The notes beneath the pieces were generated by a model. It saw nothing but the letters and a program-made list of their open reading frames with translations. It made no database searches and was not told the origin of the DNA. 64,000 nucleotides of DNA from Halomonas sp. H10-9-1 (GTDB lineage Bacteria; Pseudomonadota; Gammaproteobacteria; Pseudomonadales; Halomonadaceae). Positions within the stretch are counted from its first letter, which is position 1. Each line of letters begins with the position of its first letter. Both the position numbers and the translations under genes were made by a program. The stretch covers positions 3,658,001 to 3,722,000 of the forward strand of contig NZ_JAMSHO010000001.1 in assembly GCF_040147005.1 (NCBI RefSeq). The letters run 5' to 3'. This document shows, in pieces, positions 1 through 11,594 of this stretch.

Positions 1-657
1 CTGCTCGCCGGGGGCCACCTCGACCACAATCCGGTGGCACTGGTGCGCAGCCCGCGCCAGCCGCGTCACCTGCCGCGGCCGGTGGACGTGGACCGCCTGG
101 CCAGCTTCCTCGACACGCCCCACGACGGTTCGCCCCTGGCGGTGCGCGACCAGGCGATGCTCGAACTCTTCTACTCCAGTGGCCTGCGCCTCGCCGAGCT
201 GGCGGGGCTGGACCTCGACGACCTGCGCGACGCACGGGTGCGGGTGCTGGGCAAGGGCGGCAAGCCGCGCCAGGTGCCGGTGGGATCGCGGGCCCACCAG
301 GCGCTGCAGGCCTGGATCGGCGTGCGCGCGGTCATGGCCGCCCCCGGCGAGTCCGCGCTGTTCGTAGGCAACCGCGGCGCGCGGCTGGGCCATCGCGCCA
401 TCCAGCAGCGCCTGGCGCTGATCGCCCGGCGCCGCGGACTCGACGAGCACCTCCACCCACACCGGCTACGCCACTCCTTCGCCAGCCACCTGCTGGAGTC
501 GAGCCAGGACCTGCGCGCCGTGCAGGAGCTGCTGGGCCACGCCAACCTCTCCACCACCCAGGTCTACACCCACCTCGATTGGCAGCACCTGGCGACCAGC
601 TACGACGCCGCCCACCCGCGGGCACGGCGCCGACGCAACGACGAGACCCCGACATGA
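1..657 (+). CDS. xerC: Tyrosine recombinase XerC (5' truncated by window edge)
   Basis: Site-specific recombinase that acts with XerD at dif to resolve chromosome dimers. The frame is open from base 1, so the N-terminal part of the core-binding domain lies outside the window; the GTG at 34 is internal. The catalytic domain is complete: the Arg in SGLRLAEL, the beta-hairpin Lys in GKGGKPRQ, the HxxR box in HRLRHSFA, the His in LGHANLSTT and the Tyr nucleophile in VYTHLD. The stop overlaps the start of yigB by 4 bases (ATGA), the xerC-yigB arrangement known from E. coli and Pseudomonas, which favours XerC over XerD. Confidence 0.93.
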   Translation: MLAGGHLDHNPVALVRSPRQPRHLPRPVDVDRLASFLDTPHDGSPLAVRDQAMLELFYSSGLRLAELAGLDLDDLRDARVRVLGKGGKPRQVPVGSRAHQALQAWIGVRAVMAAPGESALFVGNRGARLGHRAIQQRLALIARRRGLDEHLHPHRLRHSFASHLLESSQDLRAVQELLGHANLSTTQVYTHLDWQHLATSYDAAHPRARRRRNDETPT

Positions 658-1391
658 ACCTCGAGGCGATCACCTTCGACCTGGACGACACCCTGTGGGA
701 CAACGGCGGCGTGATGCGCCGCACCGAGCACGGCCACTACGCTTGGCTCGACGCGGCGCTGGCCGAACAAGGAGCCGTGGCCCCCGCCGGCCGCTTCGCC
801 GCGCGCTTCCCGCTGGAGGCCTTCGTGGCACGGCGCCTGGCACTGGCCGCCGCCCACCCCCCGCGGCGCGGCGACTTCACCTGGCTACGCCGGCGGGCGC
901 TGGCCGAGCTGCTGGGGGAGTACGGGCTGGCGCATGAACACGCCGAGCGGTGGGCGGCGCGGGCCATGGAGCGCTTCATGGCGCTGCGCCATGAGGTCGA
1001 GCCCCACCCGGAGGTGGAAGCGCTGCTCGAGGCATTGGGCAGGCGCTATCGGCTGGCCAGCATCACCAACGGCAACGTCGAGGTCGCGCGCCTGCCGCTG
1101 GGACGTCACTTCCCGGTGGCCGTCACCGCCGGCGAACTGCTCGCCCCCAAGCCCGACCCGCGCCCCTTCCTGCTGGCGCTGTCACGCCTGGGCGCCCACC
1201 CCGAGCGCGCACTGCACGTGGGCGACTCCTGGGAGGAGGACGCCCTGCCCGCCCGCCGCCTGGGCATGCGGGCGGCGTGGATCGGCCCCGACGACCGCCC
1301 GATCCCCACTGGCATCCACCGCCTGAGTCATGTGCGCGAGCTGTCGGAGCTGGTTCAGTGGATGGAGAAGACCAAGGGGCGCCGAGAATAA
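654..1391 (+). CDS. yigB: HAD-superfamily phosphatase, YigB-like
   Basis: Haloacid dehalogenase-type phosphatase of 245 residues. In E. coli YigB dephosphorylates the riboflavin intermediate 5-amino-6-(5-phosphoribitylamino)uracil and FMN. Motif I is FDLDDTLWD near the N terminus (Asp nucleophile and acid/base Asp), motif II is the Ser/Thr in SITNGN, motif III the Lys in LLAPKPDPRPF, and motif IV is HVGDSWEEDALPA. The start was chosen at 654 because it overlaps the xerC stop and puts the DxD motif near residue 10; an upstream in-frame start at 579 lies inside xerC. The substrate is inferred from synteny and is less sure than the family. Confidence 0.85.
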   Translation: MNLEAITFDLDDTLWDNGGVMRRTEHGHYAWLDAALAEQGAVAPAGRFAARFPLEAFVARRLALAAAHPPRRGDFTWLRRRALAELLGEYGLAHEHAERWAARAMERFMALRHEVEPHPEVEALLEALGRRYRLASITNGNVEVARLPLGRHFPVAVTAGELLAPKPDPRPFLLALSRLGAHPERALHVGDSWEEDALPARRLGMRAAWIGPDDRPIPTGIHRLSHVRELSELVQWMEKTKGRRE

Positions 1392-1444
1392 GCCAAAGGG
1401 GCGGTCCGAGGACCAGGGGTGAGGAGCAACGCTCCGAACGAACG

Positions 1445-2074
1445 TTACTCTTCTGTGGGCCCTAGCAGCCAGGCGTCCAGGCGCGCCTCGAGCTCCTCGA
1501 TGCCCTGCCCCTTGAGCGACGAGAAGAGCTGGATGGTCACCAGATCCTCCCACTCGCGCAACCGCGAACGCACTTGCTGCAGGGCGCTCGCCGCGGGGCC
1601 GCGCTTGAGCTTGTCGGCCTTGGTCAGCAGGATATGCACCGGCATCTCCTGGGCATCGGCCCAGCCGAGCATGGTCTGGTCGAACTCGGAGAGCGGGTGG
1701 CGCACATCCATCACCAGCACCAGGCCCTTGAGCGAGGCACGGCGCTGCAGGTAGTCGGAGAGGTGGCGCTGCCACTCCAGCTTGACCGCCTCGGGCACCT
1801 TGGCATAGCCATAGCCGGGCAGGTCCACCAGGCGCCGGTCGAGGTTGTCACCCAGCGAGAAGAAGTTGATCAGCTGGGTGCGGCCGGGCGTCTTGGAAAT
1901 CCGTGCCAGCGCATTCTGTCGGGTCAAGGTGTTGATCGCGCTTGATTTTCCGGCATTCGAGCGACCGGCGAAGGCCACTTCGGCACCGCCGTCCGTCGGG
2001 CACTTGGCCAGGGTCGGAGCGCTGATGAGGAAGCGGGCGGTCTGATAGTTGAGACGAGAGTCGAGTCGCGCCAT
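1445..2074 (-). CDS. engB: Ribosome biogenesis GTPase EngB (YihA/YsxC)
   Basis: Small essential GTPase of the TrmE-Era-EngA-EngB family, involved in 50S subunit assembly. In its 209 residues the P-loop is GRSNAGKSS, the G3 region is DLPGYG, and the base-specificity motif is TKAD. The start at 2074 gives [10 protein letters not shown] and the usual family length; the frame continues far upstream without support. An AGGA-type ribosome binding site precedes it. It is divergent from cytochrome c4, as in Pseudomonas, and convergent with yigB. Confidence 0.93.
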   Translation of the reverse strand: MARLDSRLNYQTARFLISAPTLAKCPTDGGAEVAFAGRSNAGKSSAINTLTRQNALARISKTPGRTQLINFFSLGDNLDRRLVDLPGYGYAKVPEAVKLEWQRHLSDYLQRRASLKGLVLVMDVRHPLSEFDQTMLGWADAQEMPVHILLTKADKLKRGPAASALQQVRSRLREWEDLVTIQLFSSLKGQGIEELEARLDAWLLGPTEE

Positions 2075-2140
2075 GGGCAAGAATTCCTGACATTGATCAA
2101 GGGGCTGGCGGCTTGCATTCCCGCCGGCAGGGTGATTCGG

Positions 2141-2146
2141 TATAAT
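2141..2146 (+). promoter_or_regulatory. Sigma-70 -10 element, probably for cytochrome c4
   Basis: A perfect TATAAT lies in the engB/cytochrome c4 divergent region, about 160 bases before the cytochrome start. No good -35 hexamer is seen at 16-18 bases upstream. The assignment to the cytochrome gene is by orientation only. Confidence 0.4.
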
Positions 2147-2307
2147 GCAGTGTCTTTTGTCTGCGACCCGGGGCACGCTAGTGTACCACCGCGCCCATGA
2201 CGTCCGCGATTGGCCCGCTCGAGAACCCAGAGGCTGGCCGGCGGCGCGACCCGGGCGACACCCAGGGTACGTACCGGTCAACAACGTAACGGCAAAGTGG
2301 ATTAGCG

Positions 2308-2928
2308 ATGAGAAAGTTACTGGCAAGCCTGGCAATCACCATGGGCGCCGTCGGCGCCGCCCACGCAGACCTCGAAGCCGATGCCGATGCGGCAGCGGGC
2401 CGTGACAAGGCCGCGACCTGCGCGGCGTGTCACGGCCAGGAGGGCATCAGCGCGGTAGGCACCTTCCCCAACCTGTCGGGCCAACAGGCCTCCTATCTGG
2501 CCAAGCAGATCATGGATATCCGTGACGGCACCCGCGTGGTACCGGAGATGGCCGGCCAGGTGGACAGCTTCTCCGACCAGGAGGCCTGGGACGTAGCCAA
2601 GTTCTATGCCGACAAGAACGCGGCCCTGGGCCAGGCGGATCCCGATGAGCTGCTGGTCGAGCGCGGTCGCGAGCTCTATCGCGCCGGCGACATGGCCAAG
2701 GGCATCCCGGCCTGTGCCGCCTGCCACACGCCGACCGGCCAGGGCATCGGCACCGCCGTCTACCCTGCGCTCTCCGGCCAGCATGCCGAGTACACCCTGG
2801 CCACCCTGCAGGACTTCGCCGCCGGCAACCGCACCAATGATCCGGCCGCCATCATGCGCGATATCGCCGCCAAGATGAGCGATGCCGACATGGAAGCCGT
2901 GGCCAACTACGTACTGGGCCTGCACTGA
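2308..2928 (+). CDS. Diheme cytochrome c4
   Basis: Periplasmic diheme electron carrier, 206 residues, with a Sec signal peptide ending at AHA. Each half carries a class I c-type heme site: CAACH near residues 36-40 and CAACH near 140-144. A methionine axial ligand is expected in each half; the first is likely in PEMAG. It probably carries electrons from the bc1 complex to terminal oxidases or denitrification enzymes. The gene order engB | cytochrome c4 - dsbA matches Pseudomonas. The ribosome binding site is weak. Confidence 0.93.
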   Translation: MRKLLASLAITMGAVGAAHADLEADADAAAGRDKAATCAACHGQEGISAVGTFPNLSGQQASYLAKQIMDIRDGTRVVPEMAGQVDSFSDQEAWDVAKFYADKNAALGQADPDELLVERGRELYRAGDMAKGIPACAACHTPTGQGIGTAVYPALSGQHAEYTLATLQDFAAGNRTNDPAAIMRDIAAKMSDADMEAVANYVLGLH

Positions 2929-2960
2929 GTTCCTCGCGGCCAGCGTAACAGTGCTCAGTC

Positions 2961-2982
2961 GGGGCGGCCTTCGGGCCGCCCC
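2961..2982 (+). terminator. Rho-independent-like terminator after cytochrome c4
   Basis: A perfect 9-base stem (GGGGCGGCC / GGCCGCCCC) closes a TTCG tetraloop, followed by TGTCATATTTG. It lies 32 bases after the cytochrome stop. The U-tract is poor, but the tetraloop hairpin is very stable. Confidence 0.75.
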
Positions 2983-3085
2983 TGTCATATTTGCCACAGC
3001 GTAAGCGGGGAACCCGAGCCCGACACTGCGCTCAAAGGCAGCGACACCCGGACTCGCCGGGACGCGATTCATCCCAAGGAGAGAG

Positions 3086-3724
3086 ATGCCCATGTTGAAG
3101 CCCCTGATATTCGTGCTCGCCGGCCTCGCCCTGCCGGGCCTGGCCACCGCCCAGAACCTGGTGGAGGGTGAGCACTATGAGGTGCTGCCCGAGCCCGTGG
3201 AGACCCAAGTGGGCGAAGGCCAGATCGAGGTCACCGAGGCCTTCTGGTTCGGCTGCCCGCACTGCTACAACCTGCAGGAGCATGTCACCTCCTGGTACGA
3301 GACCCTCGACGACGACGTCAGCGTGGTGCACCTGCCGGCCACCATGGGTGGCGACTGGAACCGACACGCCCAGGTGTTCTACGCCGCCGAGGCACTGGGC
3401 ATCGAGGACGCACTTCACGCCGACCTCTTCCACGCCATCCATGAGCAGGGTCGCCGGCTCACCGGCGAGGATGAGATCGCCGAGTTCTTCAGCGACTACG
3501 GCGTCAGCGAGGAGGAGGCGCGGCAGGCACTGAGCTCCTTCGCGGTAAAGAGCCAGGTCAACCAGGCCAATGCCCGCATGCGCGCCATGCGCCTGATGGG
3601 GGTACCCGCGCTCATGGTCGATGGCCGCTACCTGGTCACCCCCAGCAGCGCCGGCAGCCTGGCCAACATGCCGCAGATTGCCGCGACTCTGGTCGAGAAA
3701 ATTCGCGAGGAGCGTAAGGAGTAA
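3086..3724 (+). CDS. dsbA: Thiol:disulfide interchange protein DsbA
   Basis: Periplasmic oxidant that introduces disulfides into secreted proteins and is reoxidised by DsbB. It has 212 residues with a signal peptide ending at ATA, a thioredoxin fold with an inserted helical domain, and the active site CPHC at residues 57-60. The cis-proline loop is GVPALMV. AAGGAGAG lies 5 bases before the start; a second ATG at 3092 is possible. Its position after cytochrome c4 and before an EEP hydrolase matches Pseudomonas. Oxidative folding of periplasmic proteins is a likely task, though the cytochrome link is only by position. Confidence 0.94.
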   Translation: MPMLKPLIFVLAGLALPGLATAQNLVEGEHYEVLPEPVETQVGEGQIEVTEAFWFGCPHCYNLQEHVTSWYETLDDDVSVVHLPATMGGDWNRHAQVFYAAEALGIEDALHADLFHAIHEQGRRLTGEDEIAEFFSDYGVSEEEARQALSSFAVKSQVNQANARMRAMRLMGVPALMVDGRYLVTPSSAGSLANMPQIAATLVEKIREERKE

Positions 3725-3725
3725 G

Positions 3726-4580
3726 ATGTCTCACCTCGCCGAGGCAAGGATGCCGCCCCTGACGGGCGGCCATCTCAAGCTGCTGACTTTCAACCTGCAG
3801 GTCGGTATCCAGACCTCGGCCTACCACCACTACCTGACCCGCAGCTGGCAGCACCTGCTGCCTCACCCCCGGCGGCTGCGCCGCCTGGCCATGGTCAGCG
3901 AGGTGCTGGGCCGCTTCGATATCGTCGGCCTTCAGGAGGCCGACGGCGGCAGCTTCCGCTCCAGCCACGTCAACCAGGTGGAGTATCTGGCCACCCATGG
4001 CGGCTTCCCCCACCATTATCAGCAGCTCAACCGCAACCTGGGCCGCATCGCCCAGCACAGCAACGGCCTGCTGTCGCGGCTTCCCCCGGCCCATGTCGAG
4101 GAGCACCAGCTCCCCGGCACGCTACCCGGGCGGGGCGCGATTCATGCCCGCTTCGGGCATGGCCCTGACGCCCTGCACCTGTTTGTCGCGCACCTGGCCC
4201 TTAGCCATCGCGGCCGTGTCCGCCAGCTCGACTATCTCTCCGAGATCATTCAGCCGCTCCGCCATGTGGTGGTGATGGGCGATCTCAACTGTACTCCCGA
4301 GCAGCTCCACGGCCATCAGCGCTTCTCCGCCTCGTTGCCGCTTCACCCGGTGCGCCCTCCCTTGAGCTACCCCTCGTGGCAGCCGCGTCGAGCCCTGGAT
4401 CATATTCTGCTCTCGAACTCCCTGGAGGCCGACGAGGTCCGCGTGCTCGATCATCTGTTCTCGGACCACCTGCCGATTGCGGTGGACGTTCGCCTGCCGC
4501 CGGCCTGTCTGCAGGCGCTTGTTACCCACCCGCAGGGCGGCGCCAACCAGGCCACGGGGGCGGCAATGGGTGACGTTTGA
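3726..4580 (+). CDS. Endonuclease/exonuclease/phosphatase (EEP) family hydrolase
   Basis: Predicted metal-dependent phosphoesterase of 284 residues. EEP-fold landmarks are LLTFNLQVG at the N terminus, GLQEADGG (catalytic Glu), VMGDLNCTPEQ (Asp/Asn pair), RALDHILLS and FSDHLPIAVDV (catalytic His). No signal peptide is evident, so it is probably cytoplasmic. AAGGAG overlaps the dsbA stop, so it is likely translated from the dsbA transcript. A homologue follows dsbA in Pseudomonas. The substrate (nucleic acid, sugar phosphate or lipid) cannot be told. Confidence 0.85.
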   Translation: MSHLAEARMPPLTGGHLKLLTFNLQVGIQTSAYHHYLTRSWQHLLPHPRRLRRLAMVSEVLGRFDIVGLQEADGGSFRSSHVNQVEYLATHGGFPHHYQQLNRNLGRIAQHSNGLLSRLPPAHVEEHQLPGTLPGRGAIHARFGHGPDALHLFVAHLALSHRGRVRQLDYLSEIIQPLRHVVVMGDLNCTPEQLHGHQRFSASLPLHPVRPPLSYPSWQPRRALDHILLSNSLEADEVRVLDHLFSDHLPIAVDVRLPPACLQALVTHPQGGANQATGAAMGDV

Positions 4581-4628
4581 CGGCGAATCGGCGAAGATGC
4601 GCCTCCTGACAATCCTGCAGGAGGAGAC

Positions 4629-5174
4629 ATGTCCGATACTCGTTCACCGGCCCTGCTCAGGGGGCTTGACACCGTAACCGACCTGGTCGGGCGCACCACC
4701 GCCTGGCTGGTGCTGGTAATGATGGCGGTGCAGTTCGCCATCGTGGTGATGCGTTACATCTTCGGCGTCCACAGCATCGCCCTGCAGGAGTCGGTGATGT
4801 ACATGCACGCCATGGTGTTCATGCTCGGGGCCGCCTGGACCCTGCGCCATGACGCCCATGTGCGCGTCGATATCTTCTATCGCAAGCGCTCGCCTCGGGG
4901 TCGCGCCGCCACCGACCTGTTCGGCACCCTCTTCCTGCTGCTTCCGGTGACCCTGTATATCCTGCTCGGCAGCCTCGGCTATGTCGGCAGCAGCTGGGCG
5001 ATCCTCGAGCGCTCTCCGGATGGGGGCATCCCCGCGGTGTTCCTGCTCAAGAGCCTGATCCTGGTGATGGCTGCGCTGCTGCTGCTGCAGGGCATCGCCC
5101 AGCTGATCCGCCAGACGCTGATCCTCAAGGGCCGCCTCTCCTCCGAATCGTCGACCCACGAGGAGAAGCTGTGA
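4629..5174 (+). CDS. TRAP transporter small permease, DctQ type
   Basis: Four-helix small membrane subunit of a tripartite ATP-independent periplasmic transporter, 181 residues. Helices are near residues 22-42, 54-74, 95-115 and 135-155, and the Q-family signature is WTLRHDAHVRVDIFY. A strong GGAGGAG ribosome binding site precedes the ATG. The stop overlaps the large permease by 4 bases. No periplasmic binding protein gene lies beside the pair, so the substrate is unknown. Confidence 0.92.
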   Translation: MSDTRSPALLRGLDTVTDLVGRTTAWLVLVMMAVQFAIVVMRYIFGVHSIALQESVMYMHAMVFMLGAAWTLRHDAHVRVDIFYRKRSPRGRAATDLFGTLFLLLPVTLYILLGSLGYVGSSWAILERSPDGGIPAVFLLKSLILVMAALLLLQGIAQLIRQTLILKGRLSSESSTHEEKL

Positions 5175-6589
5175 TGCTGGCCACGCTGCTCGAACTGATG
5201 CCCCTGGTGCTCTTCGCCACCATCTGCGGCGTGCTGATGCTGGGCTATCCGGTGGCACTGTCGCTGGCGGGCACCGCCCTGATCTTCGCCGGTCTGGGCT
5301 TCGCGCTTACCCATCTGGGGGTTCCCGTTCCCTTCGAGGCGGGCTACCTCAGCGCCATGCCCAACCGCCTCTTCGGCATCATGACCAACCAGACACTGCT
5401 GGCGGTCCCGCTGTTCGTGCTGATGGGAGTGCTGCTGGAGAAGTCACGGGTCGCCGAGACACTGCTCGATGCCATGGCCCTGGCCTTCGGCGCCCTGCGC
5501 GGCGGGCTGGGCATCGCCGTGGTGCTGGTCGGCATGCTGCTGGCCGCCTCCACCGGCATCGTCGGCGCCACCGTGGTGACCATGGGGCTGCTATCGCTGC
5601 CCACCATGCTCAAGCGCGGCTACTCCGCCTCGCTGGCCACCGGCACCATCTGCGCCACCGGCACCCTGGGCCAGATCATCCCGCCCTCCATCGCCCTGGT
5701 ACTGCTCGGCGACGTGCTCTCCAACGCCTACCAGCAGGCCCAGCTGGCGATGGGCGTGTGGAGCCCCAAGACCCTCTCGGTAGGAGACCTCTTCATCGGC
5801 GCGCTCGTCCCGGGCGTGCTGCTGGTGGTCGCCTATATCCTCTACGTGACCCTGACCGCCTGGCTGAGGCCCAGCCTGGCCCCGCCGGTGGACCGCCAGG
5901 CACTGATGGAAGAGCTCGGGCACAGCGGCAGCCTCTGGCCCCTGCTGCTCAAGGGACTGCTGCCGCCGGTGCTGCTGATCGTCGCCGTGCTGGGCTCGAT
6001 CCTCGGCGGCTTCGCCACGCCCACCGAGGCCTCGGCGGTAGGTGCCGCCGGGGCCTTCCTGCTGGCGCTGGCCAACCGCCGGCTGAATCTTCGCATGCTG
6101 CGCGAGGTGGTCCACTCCACCGCCCAGGTCACCAGCATGGTGTTCCTGATCCTGATCGGTGCCGCCCTCTTCTCGCTGGTGTTCCGCGCCTTCGGTGGCG
6201 AGGAACTGGTCATCGAGCTGTTCGAGGCGCTGCCCGGCGGCGTCGTGGGCGCCACCCTGGTGGTGATGCTGGTGATCTTCCTGCTCGGCTTCATCCTCGA
6301 CTTCATCGAGATCACCTTCGTGGTGGTACCCATCGTTGGCCCGGTGCTGCTGGCCATGGGGCTCGACCCCATCTGGCTGGGGATCATGATCGCGGTGAAC
6401 CTGCAGACCTCGTTCCTGACGCCCCCCTTCGGCTTCGCGCTCTTCTACCTGCGCGGTGTCACGCCCGAGTCGGTGCCCACCTCGGCGATCTACCGTGGCG
6501 TGATCCCCTTTATCCTGATCCAGCTCGGCATGCTGGGGGCACTGGCACTGTTCCCGGCGCTGGCGACCTGGCTGCCCTCGGTGATATAG
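5171..6589 (+). CDS. TRAP transporter large permease, DctM type
   Basis: Ion-coupled transport subunit of 472 residues with about a dozen hydrophobic segments. TRAP signatures include GASTGIVGATVVTMG-like sequence near residues 120-135 and IPPSIALVLLGD near 175. It is longer than the teaC product (427 residues), mainly through a loop near residues 180-200 and a longer middle segment. It is translationally coupled to the small subunit upstream. The cognate P subunit is not nearby; it may be elsewhere in the genome or shared with another TRAP system. Confidence 0.92.
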   Translation: MMLATLLELMPLVLFATICGVLMLGYPVALSLAGTALIFAGLGFALTHLGVPVPFEAGYLSAMPNRLFGIMTNQTLLAVPLFVLMGVLLEKSRVAETLLDAMALAFGALRGGLGIAVVLVGMLLAASTGIVGATVVTMGLLSLPTMLKRGYSASLATGTICATGTLGQIIPPSIALVLLGDVLSNAYQQAQLAMGVWSPKTLSVGDLFIGALVPGVLLVVAYILYVTLTAWLRPSLAPPVDRQALMEELGHSGSLWPLLLKGLLPPVLLIVAVLGSILGGFATPTEASAVGAAGAFLLALANRRLNLRMLREVVHSTAQVTSMVFLILIGAALFSLVFRAFGGEELVIELFEALPGGVVGATLVVMLVIFLLGFILDFIEITFVVVPIVGPVLLAMGLDPIWLGIMIAVNLQTSFLTPPFGFALFYLRGVTPESVPTSAIYRGVIPFILIQLGMLGALALFPALATWLPSVI

Positions 6590-6594
6590 GTTCG

Positions 6595-7071
6595 CTACCG
6601 GCAGAGCGGGGCCAGCCAAGCCTCGGCGAGCCATAGCACCAGCGCATAGCGCCCCGCCTTGGCCAACCCGATCAGCAGGATGGCCCGCCACCAGGGCAGC
6701 CGGAAGAGTCCGGCCAGTACGGTGAGCGGGTCGCCGACCAGCGGTACCCAGGAGACCAGCAGGCTCCACTCGCCGAAACGCCGGTACCACCGCTCGGCGC
6801 GCGCCAGGCCCGCCGGCGAGGCGGGAAACCAGCGGCGCCCCTGGAAGTGGCGCGCGTAGCGACCCAAGGCCACGTTGACCAGGCTACCCAGGGTATTGCC
6901 GGCGGTGGCCACCGCCCACAGCCCCAGGGCCGGCTGCTCCAGGCACCACAGCCGGGCCAGCCACACTTCCGAACCGCCGGGCAGCAGGGTGGCACTGGCC
7001 AGGGCCACCAGGAAGAGGCTCAGGATGGCCGTATCCTTCGCCACTGCAGCAGCAGGCTGCTGCAGTAACAT
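6595..7071 (-). CDS. yqaA: YqaA/DedA-like inner membrane protein
   Basis: Small membrane protein of the VTT/SNARE-associated family; the E. coli relative is YqaA. In 158 residues the landmarks are [26 protein letters not shown] and [16 protein letters not shown], with a C-terminal GKAGRYAL helix. Function is unknown; related DedA proteins are proposed lipid flippases or envelope homeostasis factors. The start at 7071 has GGAG just upstream; a start at 7080 would add three residues. It is divergent from thiD, with start codons only about 15 bases apart. It converges with the TRAP permease. Confidence 0.8.
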   Translation of the reverse strand: MLLQQPAAAVAKDTAILSLFLVALASATLLPGGSEVWLARLWCLEQPALGLWAVATAGNTLGSLVNVALGRYARHFQGRRWFPASPAGLARAERWYRRFGEWSLLVSWVPLVGDPLTVLAGLFRLPWWRAILLIGLAKAGRYALVLWLAEAWLAPLCR

Positions 7072-7086
7072 TGACTCCATGACGAC

Positions 7087-7908
7087 ATGACCGCGATGAC
7101 CCTCCCAGACTCGATTCCCAACGCCCTGACCATCGCCGGCTCCGACCCCAGCGGCGGCGCCGGCATCCAGGCCGATCTCAAGACCTTCTCTGCGCTGGGC
7201 ACCTATGCGACCAGCGTGATCACTGCGCTGACCGCCCAGAATACCCGTGGCGTCAGCGGGGTTCACCCGGTGCCCGCCAACTTCATCGCCGTCCAGCTCG
7301 AGACCCTGCTCGACGATGTACGCCTCGATGCGGTGAAGATCGGCATGGTGGCCAGCCGTGAGGTGGCCGAGGTGATCCGCGACGCCCTGGCGCGACGCCG
7401 GCCACGCTGGGTAGTGCTCGACCCGGTGATGGTGGCCAAGAGCGGCGATATCCTCGTGGATGACGCCGGCATCCGCGCCGTACGCGAGGTGCTGGTGCCC
7501 CAGGCCGACCTGATCACCCCCAACCTGCCCGAGGCGGCGGTACTGCTGGGCGTTCCGGCCCCGATCGACCGCCACGGCATGCTGGCCCTCGCCCCGGCGC
7601 TACGCGAACTGGGCGCCGGGGCCACCCTGCTCAAGGGCGGCCACTTGGTGGGAGAGGAGTGTCCCGACCTGCTGATCACCCGCGAGGCGGCCACCTGGAT
7701 CGAAGGCGCCCGGGTGGATACCACCAACCTCCACGGCACCGGCTGCACCCTCTCCTCGGCGATCGCCGCACGCCTGGCCCAGGGCGACAGCCTGGAGCAG
7801 GCGGTGGCCGCGGCCAAGCGCTGGCTCGGCGCGGCCCTGGCCGCCAGCCAGCGCCTGGACGTGGGGCACGGCCACGGGCCGGTGCACCATTTCCACGCCT
7901 GGTGGTAG
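7087..7908 (+). CDS. thiD: Hydroxymethylpyrimidine/phosphomethylpyrimidine kinase
   Basis: Cytoplasmic ribokinase-fold enzyme that phosphorylates HMP and HMP-P on the way to thiamine. Its 273 residues begin with [24 protein letters not shown] sequence, the ThiD signature, then [16 protein letters not shown] and the anion-hole motif [14 protein letters not shown] near the C terminus. Met4 (7096) is an alternative start and neither has a clear ribosome binding site. It stands alone here without other thi genes. I see no thiamine riboswitch upstream, since only a few bases separate it from yqaA. Confidence 0.93.
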   Translation: MTAMTLPDSIPNALTIAGSDPSGGAGIQADLKTFSALGTYATSVITALTAQNTRGVSGVHPVPANFIAVQLETLLDDVRLDAVKIGMVASREVAEVIRDALARRRPRWVVLDPVMVAKSGDILVDDAGIRAVREVLVPQADLITPNLPEAAVLLGVPAPIDRHGMLALAPALRELGAGATLLKGGHLVGEECPDLLITREAATWIEGARVDTTNLHGTGCTLSSAIAARLAQGDSLEQAVAAAKRWLGAALAASQRLDVGHGHGPVHHFHAWW

Positions 7909-7998
7909 CGACCTTTCGCACATCTCGCCTTGCAGGCCCGGCTGGCGCCTCCCATGCTGAAGGTCTACACCGCCGTGGCGCCACGCCAAGGAGCCGTC

Positions 7999-8844
7999 AT
8001 GCCCCCGACCCTGCTGTTTGCCTGCGACCTCTCGGCCGAGAACCGCGCCGCCTTCGCCAGGGCGGTGCGCCTGGCCGGTGAACAGGGCGCCCGTCTCGAC
8101 GTCATCCACGTGCTCGACCCCTACCTGCCCCGCCGCGTGCTCCACGACCTGGAGGAGGCCGTGGTGGCCGACATGCAGGCGACCCTCACCGATATCCGCG
8201 AGGACTACGCCCTGCCCGAACCGCCGGTGATGATGCAGACGGTCACCGGCGCCCCCTATGCCGAGATCATCCGCGAGGCCCACGAGCGCGAGGTAGACAT
8301 GATCGTGCTGGGGGCTCACCGCAAGCGGGGCCAGCCCGACCTGGTGGCCGGCACCACCCTGGCCCGGGTGCTGCGCGGCGCCCCCTGCCCGGTGCTCTCG
8401 GTGAGCCACACCGCCAGCCAGGGCTGGGAGGAGATCCTGTTGCCCATGGACTTCTCTCTCACCTCGCGCCATACCCTGCGCGAGACCCTGCGTCGCTTCC
8501 CCGACACCCGCCTGACCCTGCTCCATGCCTGGGATATCCCCGGCGAGCGCGAGCTCGGCTCACGCGGCGACTTCGCCCGCTGGCGCGACCGCGAGGTGGC
8601 GCGCCTGCAGAGCCAGCTGGAGGCCGAGGTGGAGCGCCTGATGGCCGAACTGGACGACGTCCCGGAGGTGGAACTGGTGCTGGAGCAGGGCGCCCCCCTG
8701 GAGGTGCTGATGAACCGCCTGCGGCGTCAGCCGCCCGACCTGCTGGCGCTGGGCAGTCGCGGCCAGCTGGGCCGGCATAGCCAGATCACCGAGTCGCTGC
8801 TCGCCGAGCCCCACTGCGACATCATGCTGTGCCGCGCCTGGTAA
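7999..8844 (+). CDS. Tandem universal stress protein (two Usp domains)
   Basis: Cytoplasmic stress protein of 281 residues built from two Usp domains, about 1-145 and 150-281. Each ends in a nucleotide-loop-like motif, [10 protein letters not shown] in the first and [15 protein letters not shown] in the second; the second fits the G-2x-G-9x-(G/S/T) ATP-binding pattern better. AAGGAG precedes the ATG at 7999 at good spacing; the frame is open further upstream but without support. It resembles E. coli UspE-type double proteins in layout. Ligand and trigger are unknown. Confidence 0.85.
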   Translation: MPPTLLFACDLSAENRAAFARAVRLAGEQGARLDVIHVLDPYLPRRVLHDLEEAVVADMQATLTDIREDYALPEPPVMMQTVTGAPYAEIIREAHEREVDMIVLGAHRKRGQPDLVAGTTLARVLRGAPCPVLSVSHTASQGWEEILLPMDFSLTSRHTLRETLRRFPDTRLTLLHAWDIPGERELGSRGDFARWRDREVARLQSQLEAEVERLMAELDDVPEVELVLEQGAPLEVLMNRLRRQPPDLLALGSRGQLGRHSQITESLLAEPHCDIMLCRAW

Positions 8845-8920
8845 GGCTCAGCGCTACAAGCGCCTCCGGCACCCCGGCATGCTACCCTTGGCGCCGCCTA
8901 GAACGTCAGGGAGAGCCGTA

Positions 8921-9358
8921 ATGAAGGCACTGATCCAGCGCGTGACCCGCGCCAGCGTGACAGTGGAGGGGCGCACCGTGGGCGCCATCGACCATGGCCT
9001 GCTGGCCCTGGTGGGGGTGGAGAAGGGTGACGACGACGACGCGGTGGCACGGCTGCTTCACAAGCTGCTGCACTACCGCGTGTTCAGCGATGCCGATGGC
9101 AAGATGAACCTCAATCTGCAGCAGGTCGATGGTGGCCTGCTGCTGGTCTCCCAGTTCACCCTGGCCGCGGATACCCGCAAGGGGCTGCGCCCCAGCTTCT
9201 CCAGCGCGGCCCCGCCCGCCGATGGCGACCGCCTCTTCCATCAACTGCTGGAGCGCGCCGAAGCCGCCTGGCCGAAGGTCGCCAGCGGCGAGTTCGCCGC
9301 CAATATGCAGGTCGCGCTGGTCAATGACGGCCCGGTGACCTTCCTGCTGGAGAGCTGA
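8921..9358 (+). CDS. dtd: D-aminoacyl-tRNA deacylase
   Basis: Proofreading enzyme that removes D-amino acids (and glycine) from tRNA. It has 145 residues, the usual family length, starting [11 protein letters not shown]. The two active-site signatures are [12 protein letters not shown] near residue 78 and NDGPVTF near the C terminus, the latter supplying the Gly-cisPro that selects against L-amino acids. A GGGAGAG ribosome binding site precedes the ATG. The following 230 bases up to the ABC-F gene hold no convincing gene. Confidence 0.95.
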   Translation: MKALIQRVTRASVTVEGRTVGAIDHGLLALVGVEKGDDDDAVARLLHKLLHYRVFSDADGKMNLNLQQVDGGLLLVSQFTLAADTRKGLRPSFSSAAPPADGDRLFHQLLERAEAAWPKVASGEFAANMQVALVNDGPVTFLLES

Positions 9359-9591
9359 TGCCTGCCGAAGCCGAGCCGCTTGGGCGACGCCGGGGAAGCG
9401 CGTAAGCGACATATACCCCGGGTTGCTGGCGCAAGCGAAGCGACGTCCGGCGCTCGCCAGGGATGGCGAGCGAGGGTCACCCGTGAGGGATTATGTTGTG
9501 ACCCGACGGACAGGTCGCGAGCGCGGCGCCAGGGTTTCAACCCGGGGGTCGCGACTCACGCTGCCCCGGCGTGAACCGCCACCTAGCCGAA

Positions 9592-11544
<1,953 letters not shown>

Positions 11545-11594
11545 GCGGGCTCCACGAGGATGCGGCCGCCGCTCGACGCGGCGACGAAAAAACC

